A DNA stretch of 64,000 nt from Streptomyces sp. RKND-216 (GTDB lineage: Bacteria > Actinomycetota > Actinomycetes > Streptomycetales > Streptomycetaceae), in contig NZ_SSBQ01000002.1 of NCBI RefSeq assembly GCF_004795255.1, forward strand, positions 2,437,501 to 2,501,500, in the 5' to 3' direction. A model generated the notes under the pieces. The model was not told the DNA's origin. It saw nothing but the letters and a program-made list of their open reading frames with translations, and did not search any database. Shown here piece by piece: positions 1 to 8,999 of the stretch. The position numbers were made by a program, and so were the translations under genes. The stretch's first letter is position 1; every line of letters begins with the position of its first letter.

Positions 1-534
1 GAAGAAGTACGCGGGCCCCGAGCCGGAGAGCGCCGTCGCCGCGTCCTGCTGGGACTCCGGGACGCGCAGCGTCTTGCCGACGCCGCCGAAGATCTCCTCC
101 GTACGGGCGAGGTGGCTTTCATCGGCGTGGGTGCCGGCGGAGATGACCGACATGCCCTGGTCGACGAGTGCCGGGGTGTTGGTCATGACCCGCACCACGG
201 GCGTGCCGGGGGTGAGTCGCTCCTCGATGTACGTGGTCGGGGTACCGGCCGCGCCGCTGACGACGAGGCGGTCGGCCGGGACGTGCGGGGCCAGCTGGTC
301 CAGGAGGGTGCTCATGTCCTGCGGCTTGACCGTCAGGATCAGCGTGTCGGCGTTCTCCGCGGCGTTGGCGTTGGTCACGCACTCGACGCCGTAGCGGACC
401 TGGAGTTCCTCCGCGCGTTCCTCGCGGCGCGCGGTGACCAGAAGGTGTGAGGGGTGCCAGCCGCCTCGGATCATGCCCGAGAGCAGTGCCTCGCCGATCT
501 TGCCGGCACCGAGAACGGCGACTTTCTGGGTCAT
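1..534 (-). CDS. proC: Pyrroline-5-carboxylate reductase, 5' part
   Basis: Last step of proline synthesis: NAD(P)H-dependent reduction of pyrroline-5-carboxylate to proline in the cytoplasm. The visible 178 codons start MTQKVAVLGAGKIGEALLSG, a Rossmann dinucleotide-binding loop, followed by LILTVKPQDM and then VVRVMTNTPALVDQGM and ALSGSGPAYFF, all characteristic of ProC. The ATG at 534 is the natural start because the Rossmann strand begins at residue 5. The C-terminal dimerisation domain lies beyond the window edge, so the gene is cut by the window and not broken. It is separated by a hairpin from the ABC exporter genes transcribed toward it. Confidence 0.93.
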   Translation of the reverse strand, partial: MTQKVAVLGAGKIGEALLSGMIRGGWHPSHLLVTARREERAEELQVRYGVECVTNANAAENADTLILTVKPQDMSTLLDQLAPHVPADRLVVSGAAGTPTTYIEERLTPGTPVVRVMTNTPALVDQGMSVISAGTHADESHLARTEEIFGGVGKTLRVPESQQDAATALSGSGPAYFF

Positions 535-585
535 GGCTGGTTGCGCTCCTCGTCCGACGACGTCCGGCATTTCATCGTCGCACTT

Positions 586-620
586 CCGGCACCCGGGCGG
601 GCGTGCGTTCCGGGTGCCGG
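586..620 (-). terminator. Stem-loop after the ABC exporter operon
   Basis: Perfect 11-bp inverted repeat (586-596 with 610-620, arm CCGGCACCCGG) with a 13-nt loop. It lies 31 nt after the stop of the ABC-2 permease gene and before proC. No U-tract follows, as is usual in Streptomyces terminators. Confidence 0.6.
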
Positions 621-650
621 GACGGGTCGCGGGCAGGGGCCGTCCGCGCG

Positions 651-1388
651 TCAGGCCGTCCGCCGCCGCAGGGTCGCGGCGCCCAGCGCGAGCACGAGCA
701 GTGCGCTGCCCGCGACGATGATCACGTCGCGCAGGTAGTCGCCGGTGAGGTCGGCGTGGAGCAGGACCTCGTTCATGCCGTCGACGGCGTACGACATGGG
801 CAGCACGTCCGACACCGCCTCCAGGACGGGCTGCATGGTGTCGCGCGGAGCGAAGAGGCCGCAGAGCAGGAGCTGCGGGAAGATCACCGCGGGCATGAAC
901 TGGACGACCTGGAACTCGGAAGCGGCGAAGGCGGAGACGAAGAGACCGAGTGCGGTGCCGAGGAGGGCGTCCAGCAGGGCGATGACCAGGAGCAGCCAGG
1001 GCGAACCGGCGAACTGGAGGTCCAGCAGCCACACGGCGACTCCGGTGGCCAGGGAGGCCTGGACGACGGCGAGGGTGCCGAAGGCCAGGGCGTAGCCGAG
1101 GATCAGGTCGCCCTTGCCCAGGGGCATGGCGAGGAGGCGTTCCAGGGTTCCGGAAGTGCGTTCGCGCAGGGTGGCGATGGAGGTGACGAGGAACATCGTC
1201 ACCAGCGGGAAGATCCCGAGAAGTGAGGCGCCGATCCCGTCGAACGCCCGGGGGCTGCTGTCGAAGACGTAGAAGAGGAGCGTCATGAGCAGCAGGGGGA
1301 CCAGGAGCAGCAGGGCGATGGTGCGGGGGTCGTGGCCGAGTTGCCGCAGGACGCGGCGGGCGGTGGCGAGGGTGCGGTGGATGTTCAT
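651..1388 (-). CDS. ABC-2 type transporter permease
   Basis: Membrane half of an exporter. The 245-residue protein has about six hydrophobic segments: TIALLLLVPLLLMTLLFYVF near residue 25, IFPLVTMFLVTSIATL near 60, one near 105, LLLVIALLDALLGTALGLFV near 140, VIFPQLLLCGLFAP near 170, and a C-terminal one. The sequence RERTSGTLERLLAMPLGKGD is the coupling region typical of the ABC2_membrane family. Its start codon overlaps the stop of the ATPase gene by 4 bp (ATGA), so both are translated from one transcript. Substrate is unknown; relatives export drugs, antibiotics or lipids. Confidence 0.85.
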   Translation of the reverse strand: MNIHRTLATARRVLRQLGHDPRTIALLLLVPLLLMTLLFYVFDSSPRAFDGIGASLLGIFPLVTMFLVTSIATLRERTSGTLERLLAMPLGKGDLILGYALAFGTLAVVQASLATGVAVWLLDLQFAGSPWLLLVIALLDALLGTALGLFVSAFAASEFQVVQFMPAVIFPQLLLCGLFAPRDTMQPVLEAVSDVLPMSYAVDGMNEVLLHADLTGDYLRDVIIVAGSALLVLALGAATLRRRTA

Positions 1389-2170
1389 GCGCGGGCCACC
1401 TCTTCCTGGGCGCGGGCGTCGTCGACGAGGTGGAGGAAGGCGTCCTCGACGGAGGTGGTGGAGGTGCGTGCGCGCAGAGCGTCAGGGGTGTCGTCGGCGA
1501 GGAGCCGGCCGGCGCGCATGAGGAGCAGTCGGCTGCAGCGGTCGGCCTCGTCCATCACGTGCGAGGAGATCAGCAGGGTGGCACCGCGTTCGCGGGCGAT
1601 GCGGTGGAAGAGGTCCCACAGGTCGCGGCGGAGGACGGGGTCGAGGCCGACGGTCGGCTCGTCCAGCACGAGCAGGTCGGGGGTGCCGAGGAGGGCGACG
1701 GCGAGGGAGACGCGGGAGAGCTGGCCGCCGGAGAGGTTTCCGGTGAGGGCGTCGGCGTGCGAGGTCAGGTCGACGTCGGCGAGGGCTCGGTCGACGGTGC
1801 CGGCGCGGTCGCGGCGCGGGATGCCGAGGACGGCGGCGAAGTAGTCGAGGTTCTGGCGCGCTGTCAGGTCGAGGTAGACGGACGGGCTCTGGGTGACGTA
1901 GCCGACGCGGGAGCGCAGGGCGGCGGAGCCTGCGGGGGCGCCGAGTACGTCGAGCCGGCCGGTGACGTTGGCCTGGGTGCCGACGATGGCGCGCATCAGG
2001 GTGGACTTCCCGCAGCCGGAGGGGCCGAGGAGGCCGGTGACCGTGCCGGCCGGGACGTCGAAGGCGAGGCCGTCGAGCACCGTGCGTCCGCCGCGGACGA
2101 CGCGCAGGTCGTGTGCCCGTACGGCGGCCGGCGGAGGCGCGGCCGGTGGCACCCCGGAATTATTCATCAT
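1385..2170 (-). CDS. ABC transporter ATP-binding protein (exporter)
   Basis: Nucleotide-binding subunit of the exporter encoded by this gene and the overlapping permease gene. Motifs in order: Walker A GPSGCGKST (near residue 50), Q-loop YVTQSP, signature LSGGQLSRVSLA, Walker B LLVLDEPTVGLD, and the H-loop histidine in LISSHVMDEAD. At 261 residues it is a single standard domain. The start MMNNSG lies inside a 24-bp inverted repeat, and a -10-like hexamer CATTAT ends 7 nt before the ATG, so the transcript may be leaderless and directly repressible. No regulator gene is adjacent. Confidence 0.9.
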   Translation of the reverse strand: MMNNSGVPPAAPPPAAVRAHDLRVVRGGRTVLDGLAFDVPAGTVTGLLGPSGCGKSTLMRAIVGTQANVTGRLDVLGAPAGSAALRSRVGYVTQSPSVYLDLTARQNLDYFAAVLGIPRRDRAGTVDRALADVDLTSHADALTGNLSGGQLSRVSLAVALLGTPDLLVLDEPTVGLDPVLRRDLWDLFHRIARERGATLLISSHVMDEADRCSRLLLMRAGRLLADDTPDALRARTSTTSVEDAFLHLVDDARAQEEVARA

Positions 2171-2182
2171 GTGTTGAATAAT
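2159..2182. promoter_or_regulatory. Inverted-repeat operator over the exporter start codon
   Basis: Arms ATTATTCA (2159-2166) and TGAATAAT (2175-2182) are perfect complements around an 8-nt centre that contains the ATPase start codon (CAT at 2168-2170). Four of the eight centre bases also pair. It is strikingly AT-rich against its surroundings. Size and symmetry fit a dimeric MarR-, TetR- or GntR-type repressor; which one is unknown. Confidence 0.55.
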
Positions 2183-2245
2183 GCGCCTGCTCCCGCTCGG
2201 GCGTCAAGCGGGTGGCGGCGTGCGCCGGGGTGAGGCCCGGCGGGG

Positions 2246-2536
2246 TCAGTCCGCGCGCTCGACGACGCGCATCGACCGTTCGACGCCGGTGATCGCCTTC
2301 CGGGCCTCGGTGAGTTCCTCCACGCTGCGGCGGTGCAGCGCGACGTTGTCCTCCAGCAGCTGCGCGTACTTGTGCGCGAGCTGCTTGTACTGCTCCTCCC
2401 GCGCCGCGAGCATGCGCGCCCGCCAGGTCGCCGCGACCTGCCACACCACGACGATCAGCAGCAGGAAGAGTCCGCCCGCGCCGACCGCGCCGACGATCTC
2501 GTAGCTGCCCGACACTGTCTCCGCCTGGTCTCCCAC
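2246..2536 (-). CDS. Small single-pass membrane protein with coiled coil
   Basis: Unrecognised 96-residue protein. It has one transmembrane segment (VGAVGAGGLFLLLIVVVWQV, about residues 16-36) followed by a charged, heptad-like region (AAREEQYKQLAHKYAQLLED and on to VEELTEARKAI), likely a cytoplasmic coiled coil. I choose the GTG at 2536 because GAGGTGG lies just upstream; a longer reading to 2602 adds an Arg-rich, non-conserved-looking stretch. It stands alone between the exporter operon and another membrane protein gene. Function unknown. Confidence 0.65.
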   Translation of the reverse strand: MGDQAETVSGSYEIVGAVGAGGLFLLLIVVVWQVAATWRARMLAAREEQYKQLAHKYAQLLEDNVALHRRSVEELTEARKAITGVERSMRVVERAD

Positions 2537-2755
2537 GTCGCCACCTCGTCTCCCGCGGGCACGTCCGGCCCGTCGTCTCGACGGTTCCACGGGTGGGGCC
2601 ACGGATCCACGGGCCGCGGCGGATACCAGGGAAGGGTCAGGGATCGCCCCTAAGCGGTCGCGGCCGGACTCCCGGAGCGGGAGTCGAAAGAGCGGGCCAA
2701 GGCGCGTGCCGAGGGTTCCGGAGGTGCCGTCATGGCGCCCATCGCGCCGGACGGT

Positions 2756-3259
2756 TCAGCGCTTGCGCCGGCGTTTCGCCGGGTTGCCGGTGCGGGCGGT
2801 GCGGGCGCGTTCGTAGCGCTTGACGGCCTGCTCGTGGTCGGCGCGGAGCAGCTTCTCCCCCGGGGCCTCGACCAGACTGCGCAGCGCGTAGGCCAGCAGG
2901 ACCCCGAGGAAGCCGACGATCACGATGCTGCGCATCGAGCGTTCGCGGGCCTCGTCGACGCCCTCGGGGCGGGCGCGGTAGCGGGACAACGTGCGGGTGA
3001 AGGCCACCGAGCTGCACACCGCGAAGGCGACGACGGTGGACACCCGCACCCAGTCGCCGACCTGGGCGATGCCCAGGCCCTGGTAGGCCAGGCGCAGAAC
3101 GAGGGCGCCGACGGCGGCGAGCAGCAGCGCGCCGAGGCCCAGGGCGAGGCGGCGGACGGGGTAACCGCCGGAGTGGTCGACCCAGGTGGTGCCGTAGAAG
3201 AGGATCGGCGCGGGCTGCGGCCGGTCCGGGTCCTCGTCGGGGCGCGGGGTGTCGCTCAT
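2756..3259 (-). CDS. Membrane protein of unknown function
   Basis: 167 residues: a short acidic and proline-rich cytoplasmic start, then hydrophobic segments LALGLGALLLAAVGALVLRL (about 38-57), VSTVVAFAVCSSVAFT (about 73-89) and SIVIVGFLGVLLAYAL (about 111-126), ending in a very basic tail (NPAKRRRKR). I do not recognise a family with a known role. It lies downstream of ilvD on the same strand, about 100 bp away, but nothing links it to branched-chain amino acid synthesis. The start codon is preceded by a CATAAT hexamer 7 nt upstream rather than a clear ribosome site. Confidence 0.7.
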   Translation of the reverse strand: MSDTPRPDEDPDRPQPAPILFYGTTWVDHSGGYPVRRLALGLGALLLAAVGALVLRLAYQGLGIAQVGDWVRVSTVVAFAVCSSVAFTRTLSRYRARPEGVDEARERSMRSIVIVGFLGVLLAYALRSLVEAPGEKLLRADHEQAVKRYERARTARTGNPAKRRRKR

Positions 3260-3361
3260 GGTGTCGATTATGCCGCCGCTCCGGACGGCTCCCCTTCCCG
3301 GCTCCCGCGCGGCCCCGGCCCTCCGTTCCGTCCCCCAGGCGGGCGCGGGCCGCGGCGCCGC

Positions 3362-5203
3362 TCAGTCTCCGAGCAGGGACACGTCGCGGACGGCGCCCTT
3401 GTCGGCGCTGGTGGCCATGGCGGCGTACGCGCGCAGGGCGGTGGACACCTTGCGCTCGCGGGCCCTGGGTGCGTACCGGCCGGCCAGGGCCTCGCGGCGG
3501 GCGGCGAGTTCCTTCTCGGGGACGTCGAGTTCGAGGGTACGGCCGGGGATGTCGATGCGGACGCGGTCGCCGTCCTCGACCAGCGCGATGACGCCGCCGG
3601 AAGCCGCCTCCGGCGAGACGTGCCCGATGGACAGGCCCGAGGTACCGCCGGAGAAGCGTCCGTCGGTGATCAACGCGCACTTGGCGCCGAGGCCGCGGCC
3701 CTTGAGGAAGGAGGTGGGGTAGAGCATCTCCTGCATGCCGGGCCCGCCCTTGGGGCCCTCGTAGCGGATGACGACCACGTCGCCCTCCGCGACCTGCTTG
3801 GCCAGGATCTTCTCGACCGCCTCCTCCTGCGACTCGCACACGACGGCCGGGCCCTCGAACGTCCACACCGACTCGTCCACGCCCGCGGTCTTCACCACGC
3901 AGCCGTCGGCGGCGAGGTTGCCGTGCAGGACGGCGAGGCCGCCCTCGGTGGAGTAGGCGTGTTCGGCGTCGCGGATGCAGCCGTCGGCGGCGTCCGTGTC
4001 CAGCGTGTCCCAGCGCTTCGACTGGGAGAACGCGGTCGCGGACCGCACGCAGCCGGGAGCGGCGTGGAACAGCTCGACGGCCTCCGCGGAGGGGGACCCG
4101 CCGCGGATGTCCCACTGCTTGAGCCAGTCGGCGAGCGACGGGCTGTGCACGGTGTGCACGTCCTCGTTGAGCAGACCGGCGCGGTACAGCTCGCCGAGGA
4201 TCGCGGGGATGCCGCCGGCGCGGTGCACGTCCTCCATGTAGTACGCGCCGTTGGGCGCCACCTTCGACAGGCAGGGCATGCGGCGGGAGAGGGCGTCGAT
4301 GTCCGGCATCGAGAAGTCGAGTCCGGCCTCCTGCGCGGCGGCCAGCAGATGCAGGATGGTGTTGGTCGAGCCGCCCATGGCGATGTCCAGGGCCATGGCG
4401 TTCTCGAAGGCGGCGCGGGAACCGACGCTGCGCGGCAGGACGGTGTCGTCGTCCCCGTGGTAGAAGCGCTCGGTGATCTCGACGACAGTGCGGCCGGCGG
4501 CCTCGTACAGCTCCTTGCGGGCGGTGTGCGTGGCCAGGGTGGAGCCGTTGCCGGGCAGGGAGAGGCCGATGGCCTCGGTCAGGCAGTTCATCGAGTTGGC
4601 CGTGAACATGCCCGAGCAGGAGCCGCAGGTCGGGCAGGCGTTCTCCTCGATGAGCGCCATGTCGGCGTCGGAGACCGCCTCGTTCGCCGAGTCGGAGATC
4701 GCGGAGATCAGGTCCAGCTTGCGAACCGTGCCGTCGACCAGCGTGGCGGTGCCGGACTCCATCGGGCCGCCGGAGACGAAGACCGTCGGGATGTTGAGCC
4801 GCATCGCAGCCATCAGCATGCCCGGGGTGATCTTGTCGCAGTTGGAGATGCAGATGAGCGCGTCCGCACAGTGCGCCTCCGTCATGTACTCCACGGAGTC
4901 GGCGATCAGGTCACGGGAGGGGAGCGAGTAGAGCATCCCGCCGTGGCCCATGGCGATGCCGTCGTCCACGGCGATGGTGTTGAACTCGCGCGGCACGCCG
5001 CCGGCGGCCTTGACCGCGTCGGACACGATCCGGCCGACCGGCTGGAGGTGGGTGTGACCGGGCACGAACTCGGTGAAGCTGTTCGACACCGCCACGATGG
5101 GCTTGCCGAAGTCCTCTCGCTCCACGCCCGCGGCGCGGAGGAGGGCGCGGGCGCCCGCCATGTTGCGGCCGTGGGTGACGGTGCGGGACCTCAGCTCGGG
5201 CAT
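3362..5203 (-). CDS. ilvD: Dihydroxy-acid dehydratase
   Basis: Converts 2,3-dihydroxy-isovalerate and -methylvalerate to the 2-keto acids that precede valine, leucine and isoleucine; an Fe-S enzyme. The 613-residue length is normal. Cluster ligands and signature are visible: HTHLQPVG near the N-terminus, [19 protein letters not shown] (Cys), and [17 protein letters not shown] (Cys), followed by [12 protein letters not shown] and [18 protein letters not shown] near the C-terminus. I place the start at ATG 5203 ([14 protein letters not shown]), which has GGGAG at correct spacing; GTG at 5212 would add three residues. It appears monocistronic. Confidence 0.96.
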   Translation of the reverse strand: MPELRSRTVTHGRNMAGARALLRAAGVEREDFGKPIVAVSNSFTEFVPGHTHLQPVGRIVSDAVKAAGGVPREFNTIAVDDGIAMGHGGMLYSLPSRDLIADSVEYMTEAHCADALICISNCDKITPGMLMAAMRLNIPTVFVSGGPMESGTATLVDGTVRKLDLISAISDSANEAVSDADMALIEENACPTCGSCSGMFTANSMNCLTEAIGLSLPGNGSTLATHTARKELYEAAGRTVVEITERFYHGDDDTVLPRSVGSRAAFENAMALDIAMGGSTNTILHLLAAAQEAGLDFSMPDIDALSRRMPCLSKVAPNGAYYMEDVHRAGGIPAILGELYRAGLLNEDVHTVHSPSLADWLKQWDIRGGSPSAEAVELFHAAPGCVRSATAFSQSKRWDTLDTDAADGCIRDAEHAYSTEGGLAVLHGNLAADGCVVKTAGVDESVWTFEGPAVVCESQEEAVEKILAKQVAEGDVVVIRYEGPKGGPGMQEMLYPTSFLKGRGLGAKCALITDGRFSGGTSGLSIGHVSPEAASGGVIALVEDGDRVRIDIPGRTLELDVPEKELAARREALAGRYAPRARERKVSTALRAYAAMATSADKGAVRDVSLLGD

Positions 5204-5269
5204 CAGGCTCACTCCCTGGTGTGCGTCGTCGCGGCCCGCGGCGCGGTCGCGCGGGGCCGGGCTTCGAGG

Positions 5270-5285
5270 GTACGTCCGAGCGTAC
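5270..5285. promoter_or_regulatory. Short inverted repeat upstream of ilvD
   Basis: GTACG (5270-5274) and CGTAC (5281-5285) flank 6 nt, 67 bp upstream of the ilvD start. On the ilvD strand the same stretch contains TACGCT and TACCCT, either of which could serve as a -10 element. No leader peptide or T-box-like structure was recognised in the 160-bp upstream region. Confidence 0.25.
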
Positions 5286-5365
5286 GCCGCGCGGACCAGG
5301 ATGCGGACGTGGCGCCCGGATGATGAGACACCGCGACCTCGGCGAGCCGGCCCGGCCCGGCCCGC

Positions 5366-6076
5366 TCAGGCCGCGGAGCCGGCCGGCGGGGCGCCCGGGA
5401 CCCCTTCGCCGGTGAGGTGGTGCTGCACCACGGGCGCGAGCTGCGCGATCAGGTCCTCGGCGGGCGCGGAGGCGAGCGGCTCGATCTTGATCACGTAGCG
5501 CAGCACCGCCGTGCCGACCAGCTGCGCCACCGCGAGTTCGACGCGGTGCTGCGGATCCGGACCCGGCAGCGATTGCGCCAGCCGCGTCACCAGGTTGCGG
5601 GCCACCAGGCCGCGGAAGATCCGCGCCGCCGTCTCGTTGTTCACCGCGCTGCGCACGATCGCCAGCAGCGGCTCGCGGGTGGCCGGGTTCTCCCACAGGC
5701 CGAAGACGAAGCGGGTCATCCGCTCCCCCGCCTGGCCGCGCTCGGCCGTCGCGACCTCGTCCGGGACTCCGAAGGCGGGCGCGAACGCCTTCTCCACCGC
5801 CGCCTCGAAGACCTGTTCCTTGGTGCCGAAGTAGTGGTGCACCAGGGCCGGGTCGACCCGGGCACCGCGGGCGATGCCGCGGATCGACGCCTTGTCGAAG
5901 CCCCGGGCGGCGAACTCGGCGCGGGCCGAGCTGACGATCCGCTCGCGGGCGGACGGCTCCCCGGCGGCACGGCTGGAGCCGGCGGGGCGGCCCCGGCGAC
6001 GGCCGGAGCGGGGTTCCGGGCCGGGGGTACCGGAGTCAGGAGTACCAGGGTCGGGAGTGCCGTCCGCGCGGTTCAC
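5366..6076 (-). CDS. TetR family transcriptional regulator
   Basis: A 236-residue DNA-binding repressor. After a disordered Pro/Gly/Arg start (about 45 residues), the HTH domain reads [20 protein letters not shown] then [20 protein letters not shown] followed by [11 protein letters not shown], the canonical TetR_N fold with the recognition helix ending in HHYFG. The C-terminal ligand domain carries [22 protein letters not shown] sequence found in actinobacterial TetR_C proteins. GTG at 6076 overlaps the stop of the upstream isomerase gene by 4 bp (GTGA), so the two are co-transcribed. Ligand unknown. Confidence 0.88.
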   Translation of the reverse strand: MNRADGTPDPGTPDSGTPGPEPRSGRRRGRPAGSSRAAGEPSARERIVSSARAEFAARGFDKASIRGIARGARVDPALVHHYFGTKEQVFEAAVEKAFAPAFGVPDEVATAERGQAGERMTRFVFGLWENPATREPLLAIVRSAVNNETAARIFRGLVARNLVTRLAQSLPGPDPQHRVELAVAQLVGTAVLRYVIKIEPLASAPAEDLIAQLAPVVQHHLTGEGVPGAPPAGSAA

Positions 6077-6975
6077 GAACGCCTCGCCCGGGAGGGCTCG
6101 GGCGAGGGGGACGGCGCTGCCACGGTGGCGGCCAGGTGGCGGCGGGTGTACGCGAGGGCTTCGGCCAGATCGGCTTCGCGTTCGGCGGCGGACATCGCCC
6201 GCCGCGTGTTGACCTCGACCACGACGTGGCCGTCGAAGCCGCTGTGCGCCAGGTGCGTCAGCACCTCGGCGCAGGGCTGCGAGCCGCGCCCCGGCACCAG
6301 GTGCTCGTCCTTCGCCGAGCCGTTCCCGTCGGCGAGGTGGACGTGGCCCAGCCGGTCGCCCATCCGCGCCAGCATCGCCAGCGTGTCCGTGCGGGACGTG
6401 GCGGTGTGGGACAGGTCGATGGTGAAGTGACGGTAGTCGTCCCGCGTCGGGTCCCAGTCGGGGGCGTAGGCCAGCATCTCCCGGTCCCGGTACCGCCACG
6501 GGAACATGTTCTCCACGGCGAACCGCACGTCGGTCTCGTCCGCCATGCGCCACACGCCCTGCACGAACTCGCGTGCGTACGCCCGCTGCCAGCGGAACGG
6601 CGGGTGCACGACCACCGTCGACGCGCCCAGCCGCTCGGCGGCGGAACGCGCGCGCCGGAGCTTCGTCCACGGGTCCTTGGACCAGACGCGCTGGGTGATC
6701 AGCAGGCACGGGGCGTGGACGGCGAGTACGGGCACGCCGTGCAGGTCGGAGAGACGCCGCAGCGCCTCGACGTCCTGGCTCACCGGGTCCGTCCACACCA
6801 TGACCTCGACGCCGTCGTATCCGAGGCGACCGGCGATCTCGAAGGCGGCCGCGGTCGACTCCGGGTAGACGGAGGCGGTCGACAGGGCCACCTTGGGCCC
6901 CGGGCGGGGACCGGGAACCGAAGCGACGCCCCGGCGCGTGCCGGGGCCCGTCTCCCACGCGGATGCTGCTGCCAC
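6073..6975 (-). CDS. Sugar phosphate isomerase/epimerase-like TIM-barrel protein
   Basis: A 300-residue AP_endonuc_2 (xylose isomerase-like) TIM barrel. Visible elements: [14 protein letters not shown] at the first strand, [69 protein letters not shown] and [13 protein letters not shown]. The His, Glu and Asp residues on these strand ends would bind the metal. Substrate cannot be read from sequence. GTG at 6975 gives about 25 residues before the first strand; a later start is possible. It is the first gene of a two-gene operon with the TetR regulator. Confidence 0.82.
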   Translation of the reverse strand: MAAASAWETGPGTRRGVASVPGPRPGPKVALSTASVYPESTAAAFEIAGRLGYDGVEVMVWTDPVSQDVEALRRLSDLHGVPVLAVHAPCLLITQRVWSKDPWTKLRRARSAAERLGASTVVVHPPFRWQRAYAREFVQGVWRMADETDVRFAVENMFPWRYRDREMLAYAPDWDPTRDDYRHFTIDLSHTATSRTDTLAMLARMGDRLGHVHLADGNGSAKDEHLVPGRGSQPCAEVLTHLAHSGFDGHVVVEVNTRRAMSAAEREADLAEALAYTRRHLAATVAAPSPSPEPSRARRS

Positions 6976-7080
6976 GGGGGACAGCCTACGGCCGGGTAGC
7001 CGTGCGGGTGCGTGCGGCGGGTGACGAGCGCGGGGGGCGGAGTGCCCCAGCCAGGGGTTCTGCAGGGGGCCGGGGCGCTC

Positions 7081-7098
7081 GCGTGAGACGGCTCACGC
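7081..7098 (-). terminator. Short stem-loop after the phosphatase gene
   Basis: GCGTGAG (7081-7087) pairs perfectly with CTCACGC (7092-7098) around a 4-nt loop, 41 nt after the stop of the Ppx/GppA gene. Stem is only 7 bp, so terminator function is tentative. Confidence 0.35.
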
Positions 7099-7138
7099 CG
7101 GGCGGGTGCGCTCCGGGTGCCCGAGGGCCCGGGGGCCG

Positions 7139-8068
7139 TCAGAGGCGGAGGTGGTCGAGACGGCGGAGGATCATGCCCTCGCGGAGGGCCCAGGGGCAGA
7201 TCTCCAGCTTGTCGATGCCGAAGAGGTCCATCGCCCCTTCGGCGACCAGCGCGCCCGCGAGCAGCTGCCGCGCCCGGCCCTCGGACACGCCGGGGAGGTT
7301 CGCGCGTTCCTCCGCCGGCATCTCGGCGAGCTTCGGCACCCACTCCTCCAGGGAGGTCCGCGCGAGTTCGCGCTGCACGTAGAGACCCTCCGCGGAACGG
7401 GCCGCGCCGGCCAGGCGGGCGAGCTGCTTGAACGTCTTGGACGTGGCGACCACGTGATCGGGCTCTCCGAAACGGGTGAACTCCCCGACGATGCGGGCGA
7501 TCTCCGCCCGCACATGACGGCGCAGCGCACGGACGTCGTCCGCCGCGGGCGGGTCGCCGGGCAGCCGGCCGGCCGTGAGCCGTCCCGCCCCCAGCGGCAG
7601 CGACACCGCCGCGTCCGGCTCCTCGTCCAGGCCGTAGGCGATCTCCAGGGAGCCGCCCCCGATGTCGAACACCAGCAGGCGCCCGGAGGACCAGCCGAAC
7701 CACCGGCGTACGGCGAGGAAGGTCAGCCGCGCCTCGTCCTCTCCGGAGACGACCTCCAGCTCCACGCCCGTCTCGGCCGCGACACGCGCGAGGACGGCCT
7801 CCGCGTTCGCGGCCTCGCGCACGGCGGAGGTGGCGAACGGCACGACAGCCTGGACGCCCTTGTCCTCGGCGACCTGCATGGCCTCACGGACCGTGAGCGT
7901 CAGCCGTTCCACGCCCTCCTCGCCGATGGCGCCGTCGGCGTCCAGCAGTTCCGCAAGTTTCAGCTCCGCCTTGTGGGAGTACGCCGGAAGGGGGCGCGCG
8001 CCGGGGTGCGCATCCACCACCAGCAGATGCACCGTGTTCGATCCCACGTCCAGGACACCGAGTCTCAT
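7139..8068 (-). CDS. Ppx/GppA family phosphatase
   Basis: An exopolyphosphatase / pppGpp phosphohydrolase family enzyme of the ASKHA fold, 309 residues, one Ppx-GppA domain. Phosphate-binding loops: [20 protein letters not shown] at the very start, [31 protein letters not shown] and [16 protein letters not shown]. Which substrate is preferred cannot be decided. The start ATG at 8068 is fixed by the N-terminal phosphate-1 motif; TAGCGT ends 7 nt upstream, implying a leaderless transcript. Divergent from the cysteine-rich gene at 8118. Confidence 0.9.
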   Translation of the reverse strand: MRLGVLDVGSNTVHLLVVDAHPGARPLPAYSHKAELKLAELLDADGAIGEEGVERLTLTVREAMQVAEDKGVQAVVPFATSAVREAANAEAVLARVAAETGVELEVVSGEDEARLTFLAVRRWFGWSSGRLLVFDIGGGSLEIAYGLDEEPDAAVSLPLGAGRLTAGRLPGDPPAADDVRALRRHVRAEIARIVGEFTRFGEPDHVVATSKTFKQLARLAGAARSAEGLYVQRELARTSLEEWVPKLAEMPAEERANLPGVSEGRARQLLAGALVAEGAMDLFGIDKLEICPWALREGMILRRLDHLRL

Positions 8069-8117
8069 GTACCGCACGCTAGCGTCACCCGGTCGCCCGG
8101 CGCTTACCCTGTCCTGT
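8069..8117. promoter_or_regulatory. Divergent leaderless promoters
   Basis: The 49-bp gap carries a -10-like TAGCGT for the minus gene (plus-strand 8076-8081) and TACCCT for the plus gene (8105-8110). Each ends exactly 7 nt before its start codon, and no Shine-Dalgarno sequence precedes either start. Confidence 0.45.
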
Positions 8118-8975
8118 GTGGGAAAGACGAAACCGGCGAAGCGGAACAAGCGGGGCGACGGCACGGCGGCCCCGGCGGGCGAGGCGACCCCTGTGGGTGG
8201 TCCGGCCCCGGCGACCGTGGCGGCCCGGGACGAAGAGGTCGGGCTGGACTTCGCCAGGGCCTGGGTGGAGTTCCCGGACCCTGCGGACGAGGAGCAGGTC
8301 TTCCGCTGCGACCTCACGTGGCTGACCTCCCGGTGGCAGTGCGTGTTCGGGCAGGGCTGCCAGGGGATCAGCCCCGGCCGCGCATCGGACGGCTGCTGCA
8401 CGCTGGGCGCCCACTTCACCGACGAGGACGACGAGCGCCGCGTCTCCGAGCACGTGGCCCGGCTGACGCCGGCGACCTGGCAGTTCCATGACGTGGGCAC
8501 GGCGTCCGGCTGGGCCGAGGAGAACGAGGACGGCGAGCGGCAGACCCGCCGCTGGAAGGGCGCGTGCATCTTCCACAACCGGCCGGGGTTCGCCGGCGGT
8601 TCGGGATGCGCGCTGCACACCCTCGCGCTGCGCGAGGACCGCGAGCCGCTGGAGACCAAGCCGGACGTGTGCTGGCAGCTGCCGATCCGCCGCACGTACG
8701 AGTGGGTCGAACTGCCGGACGGCGAGCAGGTCCTCCAGGTGTCGATCGGCGAGTACGACCGCCGCGGCTGGGGGCCGGGCGGCCACGACCTGCACTGGTG
8801 GTGCACCGCCGCGCCGTCGGCGCACGGGGCGGGCAAGCCGGTGTACGAGTCGTACCGGCCGGAGCTGATCGAGCTGATGGGTGAGGCCGGGTACGAGGTG
8901 CTCGTCGGGTACTGCGAGGCGCGGATCGCCTCGCAGCTCCCGCTCGTCGCCCCGCATCCCGCCGACCCGGTGTGA
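8118..8975 (+). CDS. Cysteine-rich conserved protein, possible metal-cluster protein
   Basis: 285 residues, no signal peptide or membrane segment. After a basic start ([12 protein letters not shown]) it has about ten cysteines: in [73 protein letters not shown] and VGYCEARI. The [11 protein letters not shown] and GCALH spacing resembles YkgJ/DUF3109-type proteins proposed to bind zinc or iron, but I cannot prove that relationship. Start GTG 8118 follows a TACCCT hexamer by 7 nt. Divergent partner of the Ppx/GppA gene. Function unknown. Confidence 0.75.
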   Translation: MGKTKPAKRNKRGDGTAAPAGEATPVGGPAPATVAARDEEVGLDFARAWVEFPDPADEEQVFRCDLTWLTSRWQCVFGQGCQGISPGRASDGCCTLGAHFTDEDDERRVSEHVARLTPATWQFHDVGTASGWAEENEDGERQTRRWKGACIFHNRPGFAGGSGCALHTLALREDREPLETKPDVCWQLPIRRTYEWVELPDGEQVLQVSIGEYDRRGWGPGGHDLHWWCTAAPSAHGAGKPVYESYRPELIELMGEAGYEVLVGYCEARIASQLPLVAPHPADPV

Positions 8976-8999
8976 CCCCGCCCGGCCACGGCACCGGCC

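Noticed and set aside
2732..5323. An 863-codon open frame on the plus strand opposite ilvD
   Set aside because: Antisense to a clear ilvD gene; the composition (Gly/Ala/Asp/His-rich, no motifs) is what high GC content produces opposite a real gene.
5213..5365. Possible leader peptide or riboswitch before ilvD
   Set aside because: No run of Ile/Val/Leu codons and no alternative terminator-antiterminator structure is visible.
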